Assembly (NCBI RefSeq): GCF_050916355.1
Contig: NZ_CP136946.1
Coordinates: 2,542,001 to 2,606,000 of the forward strand
Origin: Jeongeupia wiesaeckerbachi
Lineage (GTDB): Bacteria > Pseudomonadota > Gammaproteobacteria > Burkholderiales > Chitinibacteraceae
Reading direction: 5' to 3'
Length of the DNA stretch: 64,000 bases
The position numbers were made by a program, and so were the translations under genes. This document shows, piece after piece, positions 17,243 through 25,470 of this stretch (positions within the stretch are counted from its first letter, which is position 1; each line of letters starts with the position of its first letter). The notes beneath the pieces are model-generated. The model saw only the letters and a list, made by a program, of their open reading frames with translations. It was not told where the DNA came from and ran no database searches.

Positions 17243-18202
17243 TCACCGTTCACGGGGCGCCGGCTGTGCCGGGGTTTGGATGGGCGCGGCCTGTTCATGC
17301 AATTTGGGTCGCGCCGGTAGATTGCACAGAATGATCCCGACAATGACCAGTCCGCCGCCGATGAACATGGGGACGGTCAGACTTTCATCCAGAATGACCG
17401 TGCCTAGAAAAACGGCCGTTAACGGATTGAGCGCAATGAATACACCTGAACGCGTAGCCCCGATTTTTTGTATGCAGTCATAGTACAAAATGTACGCCAA
17501 GGCAGAGCCGATGATGCCCAAGTAGGCAAGGCTGACGATGGCGGGGAGCCGAAGCCCAATCAGCATGGAATAACTGAACTGACCCGTTGCAACGGCCATT
17601 GCGGTAAGCATGGCAGTGCCAAACCAGATTGAGTAACTCACGGCATGTAATGCGCCGATGCTGGCGGATAGATTTTTGGAAAATACGCTGTAAATACCCC
17701 AGCTGATCACGCAGCCCAGTAACAGCATGTCACCGTATCCAGAATCGGCTGTTGCTCCTTGCATCGGGGCTTGTTTACTGATGATGATCATCGCCGCGCC
17801 GAACAGACAAAGAGCAATGCTGATTATTTTTAGCACAGACAATTTTTCGTTGAAGAACGTATAGGCAATCAATGCCATGACGGCAGGATTGAGTGCGACA
17901 ATCAAGGATGCCCGTGAGGCACTTATATAATGAAGTCCATAGAAAAAACATAGATTGTAAGCAAATATGCCAAAGAAGCCGAGTGCCAGCAATTGAACGA
18001 ATTGCCGCATATTGATACGAACCAAAGGTTGTTGCTTCATTCCCAGAAAAATCGCGAGGGCGGCGCTGGCCAGCCAAAAGCGAATAGACGAGACAAAGAG
18101 CGGTGGCGCTCCATCCGCAAGGTAGCGTCCAGCAACGAAGGTGCCGCCCCATATCATCGAGACCAGGCATAGCTTCAGGTAAACCAAAAAATTGGATTGC
18201 AT
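17243..18202 (-). CDS. EamA/DMT-family exporter
   Basis: This is a 319-residue inner-membrane protein with about ten hydrophobic helices in two EamA repeats (the first starts at LVSMIWGGTFVAGRYL; the second contains YLGIIGSALAYILYYDCIQ and ALNPLTAVFLG). DMT proteins of this kind export amino acids or related metabolites. I choose the ATG at 18202 with GGAA upstream rather than a TTG 12 bases earlier. Codon use and base composition are more A/T-rich than the flanking genes, and it is divergent from a LysR regulator of similar composition, so the pair was probably acquired together and the regulator probably controls this exporter. Confidence 0.88.
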   Translation of the reverse strand: MQSNFLVYLKLCLVSMIWGGTFVAGRYLADGAPPLFVSSIRFWLASAALAIFLGMKQQPLVRINMRQFVQLLALGFFGIFAYNLCFFYGLHYISASRASLIVALNPAVMALIAYTFFNEKLSVLKIISIALCLFGAAMIIISKQAPMQGATADSGYGDMLLLGCVISWGIYSVFSKNLSASIGALHAVSYSIWFGTAMLTAMAVATGQFSYSMLIGLRLPAIVSLAYLGIIGSALAYILYYDCIQKIGATRSGVFIALNPLTAVFLGTVILDESLTVPMFIGGGLVIVGIILCNLPARPKLHEQAAPIQTPAQPAPRER

Positions 18203-18238
18203 CGCATTTTCCAAGCTGGTCCGGTTGGCTTTGCTGAA

Positions 18239-18283
18239 TTGTCATGCTGTTGTGGGCCCATGGTAAAATGAGCATCCGCTCAT
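18239..18283 (+). promoter_or_regulatory. Candidate lysR promoter and dyad between the exporter and lysR
   Basis: TTGTCA (18239-18244) and TAAAAT (18264-18269, preceded by TGG) form a plausible promoter for the LysR gene with a 19-base spacer. Just downstream, ATGAGC-ATCC-GCTCAT (18268-18283) is a perfect six-base inverted repeat. Its position over the start of transcription would suit autorepression by the LysR protein; binding is inferred only. Confidence 0.4.
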
Positions 18284-18298
18284 GGCCGGCTTGAATGC

Positions 18299-19186
18299 AT
18301 GCTGACATTTACCCAGCTTGAAGTTTTTTCTCGGCTTGCCGAACTTCGGGGCTTTACCGCCGCTGCGACGGATCTGGGGATTTCGCAGTCTGCGGTATCA
18401 CATGCCATCCGGGCTTTGGAGCAGGAGCTTGGTGTTGCGCTGGTGCTTCGACAGCAATCCCCGCTCGAATTGACCGATGCCGGGGAGAAATTGCTTCGGC
18501 ATGCGCGAGAGATACTGGGACTGGTGGCAACGATGCGGCAGGAGGCTTCGGATGCCCGTGCGATGAAGCAGGGCTGCTTGCGAATCGGCTCGTTCGGGCC
18601 GAGTTCATCGTTGCGCCTGATACCCGATATGCTGAACGAGTATCGTCGCCGCTATCCCGGCGTTGAGGTTCATATCGATGAGGGGCCGGATCGGCAGGTG
18701 ATGCAGTGGTTGCTCGATCGGCGTATTGACATTGGCTTTGTCGTATTGCTCGAAGAGAGGTTTGATACTTACCCGCTGGTGTGCGATCAACTGCTGGCTG
18801 TTGTCCCGGCTGGGCATGCATTAGCCGGACAGGAAGCAATCAGCCTGCGTGAGCTATGCGATGATCCTTTTATCTTGACTGAGGCCGGGTCGACGGAACT
18901 GGTTTTGCAGTTGTTTCAGCAGGCCAGGCTTACGCCCAATATCCGTTATCGCAGCGCCCAATTGATGAGCATTCTGGAAATGGTGGCGCGCGGTGATGGC
19001 GTCACTATTCTGGCGGAGCTGGCCTTGCCGCAAGCCATGGCGGGCTTGTCCGGATATGTATGCCGGCCACTCAGCCCAAAGGCTGAACGCCATATTGGTT
19101 TGGCGGTGCTGGATGAGCGCAATCTATCCGCTACCGCACTGGCGTTCATCAAGATGGCGCGAAGCGGCGGAACACGAGGCAGTTGA
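18299..19186 (+). CDS. LysR-family transcriptional regulator
   Basis: This 295-residue LTTR has the N-terminal winged HTH (FTQLEVFSRLAELRGFTAAA, then SQSAVSHAIRALEQELG) and a C-terminal type-2 periplasmic-binding-fold effector domain (LRIGSFGPSSSLRLIPDML onward). It is transcribed away from the EamA exporter, the usual arrangement for a LysR activator and its target. Moderately A/T-richer than the neighbouring housekeeping genes. The effector is unknown, perhaps the exported metabolite. Confidence 0.93.
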   Translation: MLTFTQLEVFSRLAELRGFTAAATDLGISQSAVSHAIRALEQELGVALVLRQQSPLELTDAGEKLLRHAREILGLVATMRQEASDARAMKQGCLRIGSFGPSSSLRLIPDMLNEYRRRYPGVEVHIDEGPDRQVMQWLLDRRIDIGFVVLLEERFDTYPLVCDQLLAVVPAGHALAGQEAISLRELCDDPFILTEAGSTELVLQLFQQARLTPNIRYRSAQLMSILEMVARGDGVTILAELALPQAMAGLSGYVCRPLSPKAERHIGLAVLDERNLSATALAFIKMARSGGTRGS

Positions 19187-19265
19187 ATTGTGCGGATCAG
19201 GTTCAGATGGTGGTTCGCCGCCGGCTCGGGTACTACGATTATGCAAACGACGCCCACGGAACCCC

Positions 19266-21062
19266 ATGCGCCTGATCCTTGCTTTCATCCTGCTGTTCGC
19301 CATCATGCCCGCGCGTGCCGACTACGCCGTCGCGCTGGGCTACGCGCCCAAATATCAGCCCGGTTTTACCCATTTTGACTATGTGAACCCGAAGGCGCCG
19401 GCTGGTGGTGAGCTGCGGCTGGCGGCGATGGGGGATTTCGACAAGCTCAATCCGTTCACGCTCAAGGGGCGTTCGGTGGCAGGGCTGGGCGGGCTTGGGG
19501 ACGGGCTGGTGTTCGAGAGCCTGACGATGCAGAGCCAGGATGAGCCGCTGTCGGCCTATGGTCTGCTGGCTGACGATATCCGCATTGCAGCGGATGGCCT
19601 GTCGGTGACGTTTCACCTGAATCCGAAGGCGCGCTTCAGCAACGGTCGCAAGGTCGGCGCCGACGATGTGCGCTTTTCGTTCGAGACGCTGATGAGCAAG
19701 CGCGCCAGCCCGATGTTCCGTCAGTACTGGGGCGACGTCGCCGGCGTCGATGTGCTCGACACCGAAACCGTGCGGTTCCGTTTCAAGCAGCGCAACCGCG
19801 AGCTGCCGCTGACGATCGGCCAGTTGCCGGTGTTTGCCAGGGAGTGGGGCGGTGGCAAGCCGTTCGACGAGTGGGTGCAGCAGACGCCGATCGGTAGTGG
19901 GCCGTATGCGATCGAGACGGTCGATCAGGGCAAGCGCATCGTCTACCGGCGTCGCGCCGATTATTGGGGCTGGCAGTTGCCGGTGCGCCTCGGCACGTAC
20001 AACTTCGGCCGGATCAGCTATCGCTATTACCAGGACGATACCGCGCGGCTTGAAGCCTTCAAGGCCGGTGAGTTCGATTTCACCTTCGAGAACGTCGCCC
20101 GCCAGTGGGGGCGCGGCTACACCGGGCCGGCGTTCCGCGACGGGCGCATCGTCAAGAAGACGTTTGCGCACGAGAACAGCGCCGGCATGCAGGGCTACGC
20201 GATCAATGTGCGCCGGCCCGATTTCAAGGATGTGCGCGTGCGGCGTGCGCTGGTGCTGGCGATGGATTTCGAATGGATGAATCGCCAGTTGTTCTATGAC
20301 CAGTACACCCGCTCGCCGAGTTATTTTTCCAATAGCGAGATCGAGGCGAAGGGCAAGCCGGGGCCGGGCGAGCTGCGCTATCTCGAACCGTTGCGCGGCA
20401 AGGTCGATCCGTCGGTCTTCGTCACCGCGACGATGCCGCCGACGACCACGCCGCCCGACAGCCTGCGCAAAAACCTGCTGCGCGCACGGCAACTGCTTGA
20501 GGACGCCGGCTGGACCTATCGCGACGGTGCATTGCGCAACAAGAAGGGCGAGCCCTTCGTCATCGACATGCTGCTGTACCAGAAGGCGTTCGAACGGCTG
20601 GTGGCGCCGTATGCGCGCAATCTGCAGAAGCTCGGCATCACGCTCAACTACCGTGTGCTCGATCTGGCGCTGGCGCAAAAGCGGCTGGATGCGTTCGATT
20701 ACGACATGACCGTCGTGACCTTTGGCGCAAGTCAAAGCCCCGGTAACGAGCTTTACGGTAACTTCGGTTCGCGTTCGGCGGACGAGCCGGGTTCGAACAA
20801 TGCGATGGGCATCAAGGATCCGGCCGTCGACGCGTTGATCGACGCGGTGGTGCAGACGCCCGATCGCGCCGCGCTGGTCGACGCCGGTCGCGCGCTGGAT
20901 CGGGTATTGCGCGCCGGTTACTACCTGGTGCCGAACTGGCATAACCGGGTGCATCGCGTCGCCTTCCGCGTCGGTTACGCCTGGCCGGCGAGTTTGCCCA
21001 AGTACTACGGCGCTGAGGAATGGGCGATCCAGACTTGGTGGGCCGCCGCTGATCACCGGTAG
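19266..21062 (+). CDS. yejA: ABC transporter periplasmic substrate-binding protein, YejA type (peptide/microcin C)
   Basis: This 598-residue family 5 solute-binding protein has a cleavable signal peptide (cut after MPARA) and the YejA hallmarks: AVALGYAPKYQPGFTHFDYV, FDKLNPFTLKG and PIGSGPYAIE. YejABEF takes up small peptides and, in E. coli, the peptide-nucleotide antibiotic microcin C. I chose the ATG that starts the signal peptide; the open frame extends further upstream into the lysR gene without homology. The cognate permeases (25471-27623) and ATPase (29955-31556) lie on the same strand but are separated from it by unrelated genes. Confidence 0.88.
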   Translation: MRLILAFILLFAIMPARADYAVALGYAPKYQPGFTHFDYVNPKAPAGGELRLAAMGDFDKLNPFTLKGRSVAGLGGLGDGLVFESLTMQSQDEPLSAYGLLADDIRIAADGLSVTFHLNPKARFSNGRKVGADDVRFSFETLMSKRASPMFRQYWGDVAGVDVLDTETVRFRFKQRNRELPLTIGQLPVFAREWGGGKPFDEWVQQTPIGSGPYAIETVDQGKRIVYRRRADYWGWQLPVRLGTYNFGRISYRYYQDDTARLEAFKAGEFDFTFENVARQWGRGYTGPAFRDGRIVKKTFAHENSAGMQGYAINVRRPDFKDVRVRRALVLAMDFEWMNRQLFYDQYTRSPSYFSNSEIEAKGKPGPGELRYLEPLRGKVDPSVFVTATMPPTTTPPDSLRKNLLRARQLLEDAGWTYRDGALRNKKGEPFVIDMLLYQKAFERLVAPYARNLQKLGITLNYRVLDLALAQKRLDAFDYDMTVVTFGASQSPGNELYGNFGSRSADEPGSNNAMGIKDPAVDALIDAVVQTPDRAALVDAGRALDRVLRAGYYLVPNWHNRVHRVAFRVGYAWPASLPKYYGAEEWAIQTWWAAADHR

Positions 21063-21173
21063 TTTGACCGATACGTCGCTGCAACGCGGCGTGTACGCGT
21101 TATTGCCGATGCAGGTGTGCTGTTTCGCCGGTAGAGTCCGCCGGTTTGCCCGGATTACAAGTTAGAAGAACCC

Positions 21174-22487
21174 ATGAATGCTGTCCTGATTTCCGTGCTG
21201 CTGATGCTGCTGCTCTCGCTGGCGAGAGTGAATGTCGTCGTCAGTATCCTGCTTGCCGTTGTCACCGCCGGCTGGGTCGCGCACATGCCGCTGACCGAGA
21301 CGCTGACGGCGTTCGGTTCCGGCCTCGGTAACGGCGCCAGTGTTGCGCTGTCGTACGGCCTGCTCGGCGCGTTCGCGCTGGCACTGGCCGAATCAGGCCT
21401 GCCGCATGCCATGGCCGACGGCTTGGCGCGGATGGCCGAGAAGGGCACGCGCGGGTCGTCGATCAAATGGGGCATCATCGGTGCGCTGCTGCTGTTGGCG
21501 ATCGCCTCGCAGAATCTGCTGCCGATTCATATCGCCTTCATTCCGCTGGTCGTACCGCCGCTGCTGTTTACGCTCGGCCAGTTCAAGGTCGATCGGCGGC
21601 TGTTGGCCTGCGTGATCACCTTCGGTCTGGTCACGCCCTACATGTTCTGGCCGGTCGGCTTCGGCCACATCTTCCTGAACCAGATCCTGCTGGGCAATAT
21701 CGCCAAGGCCGGCCTCGACGCCAGCCATGTCAACGTGATGCACGCGATGCTGATCCCGGCGATCGGCATGTTGTTCGGTCTGCTGATTGCGGTGTTCTTC
21801 AGCTATCGCAAGCCGCGCCACTACGATCTTGAGGCCTTGGTGGCGGTCGAGCGCGAGGGCGGCCACTACACGCGTCGCTCGCTGACCGTCGCCGTCGTGG
21901 CAATGGTTGCAACGTTTGCCGTGCAGCTCGCCGCCGATTCGATGATCCTCGGCGCGCTGGCCGGTTTCGTCGTCTGTGTGCTCGGTGGCGCCGTGCCCTT
22001 CAAGAAGTCGGACAGCCTGTTTCAGGAAGGCATGAAACTGATGGCCGGCATCGGCCTGATCATGATCGCCGCCAACGGCTTTGCCGCCGTCCTGCAGGCC
22101 ACCGGCGACGTCGACACCCTGGTCAAGGGCTCGATGTCGATGATCGGCGACAACAAGCCGCTCGCCGCCTTCCTGATGCTGCTGGTCGGCCTGATCGTGA
22201 CGATGGGCATCGGCTCGTCGTTCTCGACCGTGCCGATCATCGCGACGATCTACGTGCCGCTGGCCATGCATCTGGGCTTCTCGGCGACAGCGATTGTCGC
22301 GCTGGTCGGCACCGCCGGTGCACTGGGCGACGCCGGCAGCCCGGCCGCCGATTCGACGCTGGGGCCGACCTCGGGCCTCAACGTCGACGGCCAGCACGAC
22401 CACATGTGGGACACGGTGGTGCCGACGTTCCTGCACTACAACCTGCCGCTGCTGGCCTTCGGCTGGATTGCGGTAATGGTGCTCTAA
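21174..22487 (+). CDS. Na+/H+ antiporter-family permease (NhaC/YuiF-like)
   Basis: This is a 437-residue polytopic membrane protein with about 11-12 helices. The N-terminal stretch (LLLSLARVNVVVSILLAVV) and the C-terminal block with GTAGALGDAGSPAADSTLGP match the Na_H_antiporter/YuiF-type family. Members have been annotated as sodium/proton antiporters and some as amino-acid (for example histidine) transporters, so the substrate is uncertain. It sits between yejA and the minus-strand membrane module, with AGAAG before the ATG. Confidence 0.8.
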   Translation: MNAVLISVLLMLLLSLARVNVVVSILLAVVTAGWVAHMPLTETLTAFGSGLGNGASVALSYGLLGAFALALAESGLPHAMADGLARMAEKGTRGSSIKWGIIGALLLLAIASQNLLPIHIAFIPLVVPPLLFTLGQFKVDRRLLACVITFGLVTPYMFWPVGFGHIFLNQILLGNIAKAGLDASHVNVMHAMLIPAIGMLFGLLIAVFFSYRKPRHYDLEALVAVEREGGHYTRRSLTVAVVAMVATFAVQLAADSMILGALAGFVVCVLGGAVPFKKSDSLFQEGMKLMAGIGLIMIAANGFAAVLQATGDVDTLVKGSMSMIGDNKPLAAFLMLLVGLIVTMGIGSSFSTVPIIATIYVPLAMHLGFSATAIVALVGTAGALGDAGSPAADSTLGPTSGLNVDGQHDHMWDTVVPTFLHYNLPLLAFGWIAVMVL

Positions 22488-22677
22488 ACCTATCCCATCA
22501 GGCGGCTGCGCCTGCGCGTTTTGTCCCCGTCCGATGCTCGGGCCCCTCCGGACCTTGTGTCCATTCCGGCCCCTGTGCTTCGGGCGGGAACAAACTGCTT
22601 TGGCCCGCTCTCCTGCTGGGATCGTTTCTAAGGGCGGTTAGCAGGAGCAACGCTGCCAACCGTCAGAGCCCGGCGGC
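22488..22677. repeat. Intergenic GC-rich segment with inverted repeat, possible dispersed repeat
   Basis: No gene is visible in these 190 bases between two converging genes. CTCCTGCT (22610-22617) pairs with AGCAGGAG (22640-22647) across a 22-base loop, and the preceding 100 bases contain several CCGG/GGCCCC words able to fold. The style resembles small dispersed intergenic repeats, but with one copy in view this cannot be shown. Confidence 0.25.
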
Positions 22678-23037
22678 TCAGGGCTTCTCGAAGTTCGGCA
22701 TGGCGTGTTCGGCCTGCCGAGCGTCGGGAATAAAGCGCAGGATGCGCTGACCGACAAACGCCAGTGCGACAAAGACGCCGACCAGTGCCGCGGTGAACGC
22801 CCGCTTGTAGAAAGCCAGGTCGGCCACCGCGTCGCCGCGGCTGAACAGCATCACGGCCAGCAACGCCGTGAGGAAAATCATTGCGACAGCGTAGTTGGTC
22901 CAGAATCGGCCGCGCGTCGGCGTGCCGCATAAATCGGTGATGACTTCGCGCATGGGCGCGAACAGCGACAGGCTGGCGGTGAGCGCAACCAGCGCGCCGA
23001 CAAAGAGTTCGCTCAACAGCAGTATTAGCGGATGCAT
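22678..23037 (-). CDS. Small hypothetical membrane protein (three helices)
   Basis: The 119-residue protein has three predicted membrane segments (about 4-27, 47-68 and 80-102) and a polar C-terminal tail. I do not recognise the family. AAGGAG precedes the ATG. It is the third gene of a minus-strand group with DUF2269 (24-base gap) and an SDR-DoxX fusion, so it is probably part of the same membrane module. Confidence 0.7.
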   Translation of the reverse strand: MHPLILLLSELFVGALVALTASLSLFAPMREVITDLCGTPTRGRFWTNYAVAMIFLTALLAVMLFSRGDAVADLAFYKRAFTAALVGVFVALAFVGQRILRFIPDARQAEHAMPNFEKP

Positions 23038-23061
23038 GGGAATGCTCCTTCACGGTTGAAA

Positions 23062-23529
23062 TCAGAACGGCTTGGCCACCATCAGCCAGTACACCACCAG
23101 CAGGCCGCCAAAGGCCGGAAAACCCAGCACGGTCCACCAGCGCTCGAATCGCCAGTAGCGCGCCGGCAGGTGGGTTACTCCAGCGGCGGCGGCGATCTGC
23201 GCCATATCGCGCATGCGCAGTTGCAGCCACACCACCGGCAACCAGCAGAGGCCGGCCATCGTGTACAGCAGCAAGGTCAGCCCGACCCAGTTCCAGCCGA
23301 TCGCCCAGCCAGCCTGATGCATCAGCCAGATGCCGGAGAGCGGCTGGAAAATCACCGCCGGCGTGGTGAACCACCAGTCGGCCTTAGCCACCCAGCGCGT
23401 GACAACGGCGATGGCCTGGACGTTCTTGCTGCGGTTGCTGAAGAACATATAAAAGGCCGTACCAAAACCGGTACCGAACATCAGCGTGGCGGACAGGATG
23501 TGCAGCGTTTTGATGATCAGGTAGTCCAT
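23062..23529 (-). CDS. DUF2269 integral membrane protein
   Basis: This 155-residue protein has four predicted helices and the DUF2269 pattern (KTLHILSATLMFGTGFGTAF, then WWFTTPAVIFQPLSGIWLM). His and Arg within helices recall small haem- or quinone-associated membrane proteins, but no function is established. The ATG follows one base after the SDR stop with GAGGAGA spanning the end of that gene, so translation is coupled. Confidence 0.85.
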   Translation of the reverse strand: MDYLIIKTLHILSATLMFGTGFGTAFYMFFSNRSKNVQAIAVVTRWVAKADWWFTTPAVIFQPLSGIWLMHQAGWAIGWNWVGLTLLLYTMAGLCWLPVVWLQLRMRDMAQIAAAAGVTHLPARYWRFERWWTVLGFPAFGGLLVVYWLMVAKPF

Positions 23530-23530
23530 C

Positions 23531-24769
23531 TCATTTCTCCTCGGTGGCCATCAGTGCCAGCAGTCCGGCGAGCAGGCCGGCGTTCTTGGTCAGCGGCCCG
23601 AACGGGTGGATCAGGAACTCGGGCAAAAAACCGGCGACAAGCACGCTGTATCCGGCGATCAGCAGCAGCTGTGCCTGCCACAGCCGGCGGCTTGGTCTGC
23701 ACAGTGTCAGCACGCCGAACAAGGCATCGAGCCCCGCCGAGCCGATCCGCATCGGTTCAAACAGCAGTGGCGGGATATGGCAAGCCGCCAGCAGTTGGTG
23801 GCTGGCGGCGACCGGATACACCCAGAGCGACACCACGACGGTAGCGAGCCAGACGAAGGCCAGCCCGGCGCGCAGCCAGCCGCGCGCAATACCGAGGCGG
23901 GCGCGCAGTTGCATCGCTGGACCCGCGAAGCCGGCCGGATCGCGCAGGGGGTGGGGCAGCAGCGCGGCGAAATCGCGGCCATCGGCGGTGTTGCCGGTGG
24001 CGAGCATGGTCAGGCTGTCACGCGTCAACAGCGCGCCGGGCAGGGTTTCGGCCAGCCGGGCGGCCACGCGGCACAGCGTTTGCGGCATGCGCAACACCGG
24101 GCGCTGCGTGCCACCCAGCAGTCGCAGATAGTCCGCGAAAGCGAGCGCGATCGGCCCGGTCGCATCGAAAACCCGATTGGCGTGCTCGACCCGGCTCAGC
24201 AAGGCCGCGCAGCCGGCGGCGAAGTCGTCGACGTGGATCGGCTGCACCTTGCCGCACTGCGCTGGCAAGGCCAGCAACGGGCTTTGCGCCAGCGTGGCGA
24301 ACAAGCGCGTGCTGGCGCCATCGTCGCCGTAGACGAGCGAAGGGCGAACGATGTTCCAGCCGACGCCGGACTCGCGCAGCGCCGCTTCGCCCTCCGCCTT
24401 GCTGCGCCAGTAGCGGGTATCGGCATCCGGCGCGGCACCGAGTGCCGAGATCAGCAACACGCGCTGGACGCCGGCATCACGGCACGCCCGGTAAAGCGCA
24501 GTGGGAGCGTGGATATGAATCGCGTCAAACGAGGCGTGGGCCGACTCGCGGAACAGCCCGACGCTGTTGATGACGACGTCGATGCCGGCCAGCCTGGGCA
24601 GCCAGACCGCGGCCGTGTGATCGCGCATGAAATCGACCGCGATCTGGCCGGCGTGTTGCGGCCGGTGCACGGCGTCGACGACCTCGTGGCCGGCGGCCAA
24701 TAGTGCGGCTTTCAGCTGCCGGCCCAGAAAGCCGTCGGCGCCGAGCAGCAGGATGCGCAGGACGTTCAT
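23531..24769 (-). CDS. SDR/NAD(P)-binding protein fused to a DoxX-like membrane domain
   Basis: Two parts are visible in 412 residues. Residues 1 to about 285 form an extended SDR/NmrA-type Rossmann domain (LLGADGFLGRQLKAALLAAG nucleotide loop, INSVGLFRES, and YW...K at the catalytic position in TRYWRSKAEGEAA). Residues about 290-412 contain four hydrophobic helices matching the DoxX-like family. Similar fusions are annotated as oxidoreductases acting at the membrane; substrate and partner are unknown. It heads a three-gene minus-strand operon with DUF2269 and a small membrane protein. An A/T-rich dyad at 24883-24916 lies upstream. Confidence 0.85.
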   Translation of the reverse strand: MNVLRILLLGADGFLGRQLKAALLAAGHEVVDAVHRPQHAGQIAVDFMRDHTAAVWLPRLAGIDVVINSVGLFRESAHASFDAIHIHAPTALYRACRDAGVQRVLLISALGAAPDADTRYWRSKAEGEAALRESGVGWNIVRPSLVYGDDGASTRLFATLAQSPLLALPAQCGKVQPIHVDDFAAGCAALLSRVEHANRVFDATGPIALAFADYLRLLGGTQRPVLRMPQTLCRVAARLAETLPGALLTRDSLTMLATGNTADGRDFAALLPHPLRDPAGFAGPAMQLRARLGIARGWLRAGLAFVWLATVVVSLWVYPVAASHQLLAACHIPPLLFEPMRIGSAGLDALFGVLTLCRPSRRLWQAQLLLIAGYSVLVAGFLPEFLIHPFGPLTKNAGLLAGLLALMATEEK

Positions 24770-24882
24770 CTCGTTGATCCGTGTTGTGACCGGCCGGTGC
24801 GGCGGTGGCGGGTCGGAGGTCTACTCGTCGCTCGCCGGCGCCGAATGTTTCTTGCCGGCGGTTGAGCGTGACGATCCGGAAT

Positions 24883-24916
24883 TTCTCTTATTTCTGTTAA
24901 TTCAGAAATTAGAGAA
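24883..24916. promoter_or_regulatory. A/T-rich 14-bp dyad, possible operator upstream of the SDR-DoxX operon
   Basis: Two 14-base arms (24883-24896 and 24903-24916), core TTTCTG/CAGAAA, pair at 13 of 14 positions around a TTAATT loop. It is strikingly A/T-rich for this genome and lies 114 bases upstream of the SDR start and just past the end of the lipoprotein gene. No T-run follows on either strand, so an operator is more likely than a terminator. Confidence 0.4.
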
Positions 24917-24939
24917 TAAGCAGGCAACCCGCAAGTTTT

Positions 24940-25185
24940 TCAATCGATACTCGCGCTGTGTGTTGCAGTGTCGTAACGGCATTGCACAGCCTGTGCGCCA
25001 GCAAGCTTGGGGTAGGCACTGGCGGCGAGCGTGGTTGCCGTAAGTGCGTAGACCGATTCGACGCGGACGTCGGCATGCGTTTTTTGTGCGACCAGCGCGG
25101 CGCAGGCAAGCCGGGCTTCGTCGGCGTGCGGGACGCTGGCGCAGGCGGTAAGGCCCAGCAGGCCGGAGAGGATCAGTAAACGCAT
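24940..25185 (-). CDS. Small hypothetical lipoprotein
   Basis: An 81-residue product begins with a lipoprotein signal (MRLLILSGLLGLTAC, lipobox LTAC, lipidated Cys15). The mature part is about 66 residues with two further cysteines and no recognised domain. Longer in-frame starts exist upstream but would bury the signal peptide. The ribosome site is weak. Function unknown; it could be an envelope protein with a disulfide. Confidence 0.55.
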   Translation of the reverse strand: MRLLILSGLLGLTACASVPHADEARLACAALVAQKTHADVRVESVYALTATTLAASAYPKLAGAQAVQCRYDTATHSASID

Positions 25186-25257
25186 CGGGTCTTTCACAGC
25201 GACAGTCGGGTCGGCCATTATCGTGGCCGGCGTCGGCCTTGTCGCGCCCGTGCCGAG

Positions 25258-25440
25258 CACCTGTTCACGATCTTTTCGCGCCAGCGTTCGGCAATGCGCC
25301 GAACCCGAAGGGTCGGACCGGAAAAACGCATTCACTGCGTTGTACGCCTTGCTCATAACCAGTTATGGTCTGCGTCGTACGCCTTGTGCCTGCGCTTTTT
25401 CCGATCCGGCGCTGCCGTGAAAAAATCGTGAACAGGTTCT
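25258..25440. repeat. About 180-bp imperfect palindromic element (MITE/REP-like candidate) before yejB
   Basis: Outer arms 25260-25280 and 25416-25436 (begin CCTGTTCACGAT, end ATCGTGAACAGG) are inverted copies at 19 of 21 positions. Inner arms 25313-25330 and 25391-25409 are also inverted copies, around GGAAAAA/TTTTTCC. Within it lie a perfect hairpin GTTCGGC-AATGC-GCCGAAC (25286-25304), a dyad ATAAC-CA-GTTAT and a 17-base direct repeat (25335-25351 and 25370-25386, one mismatch). There is no ORF that I can support inside. The organisation is that of a non-autonomous palindromic element; its copy number in the genome cannot be seen here. Confidence 0.6.
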
Positions 25441-25470
25441 AAGGTGGGACAAACCTCCGGATTCCCTTCG

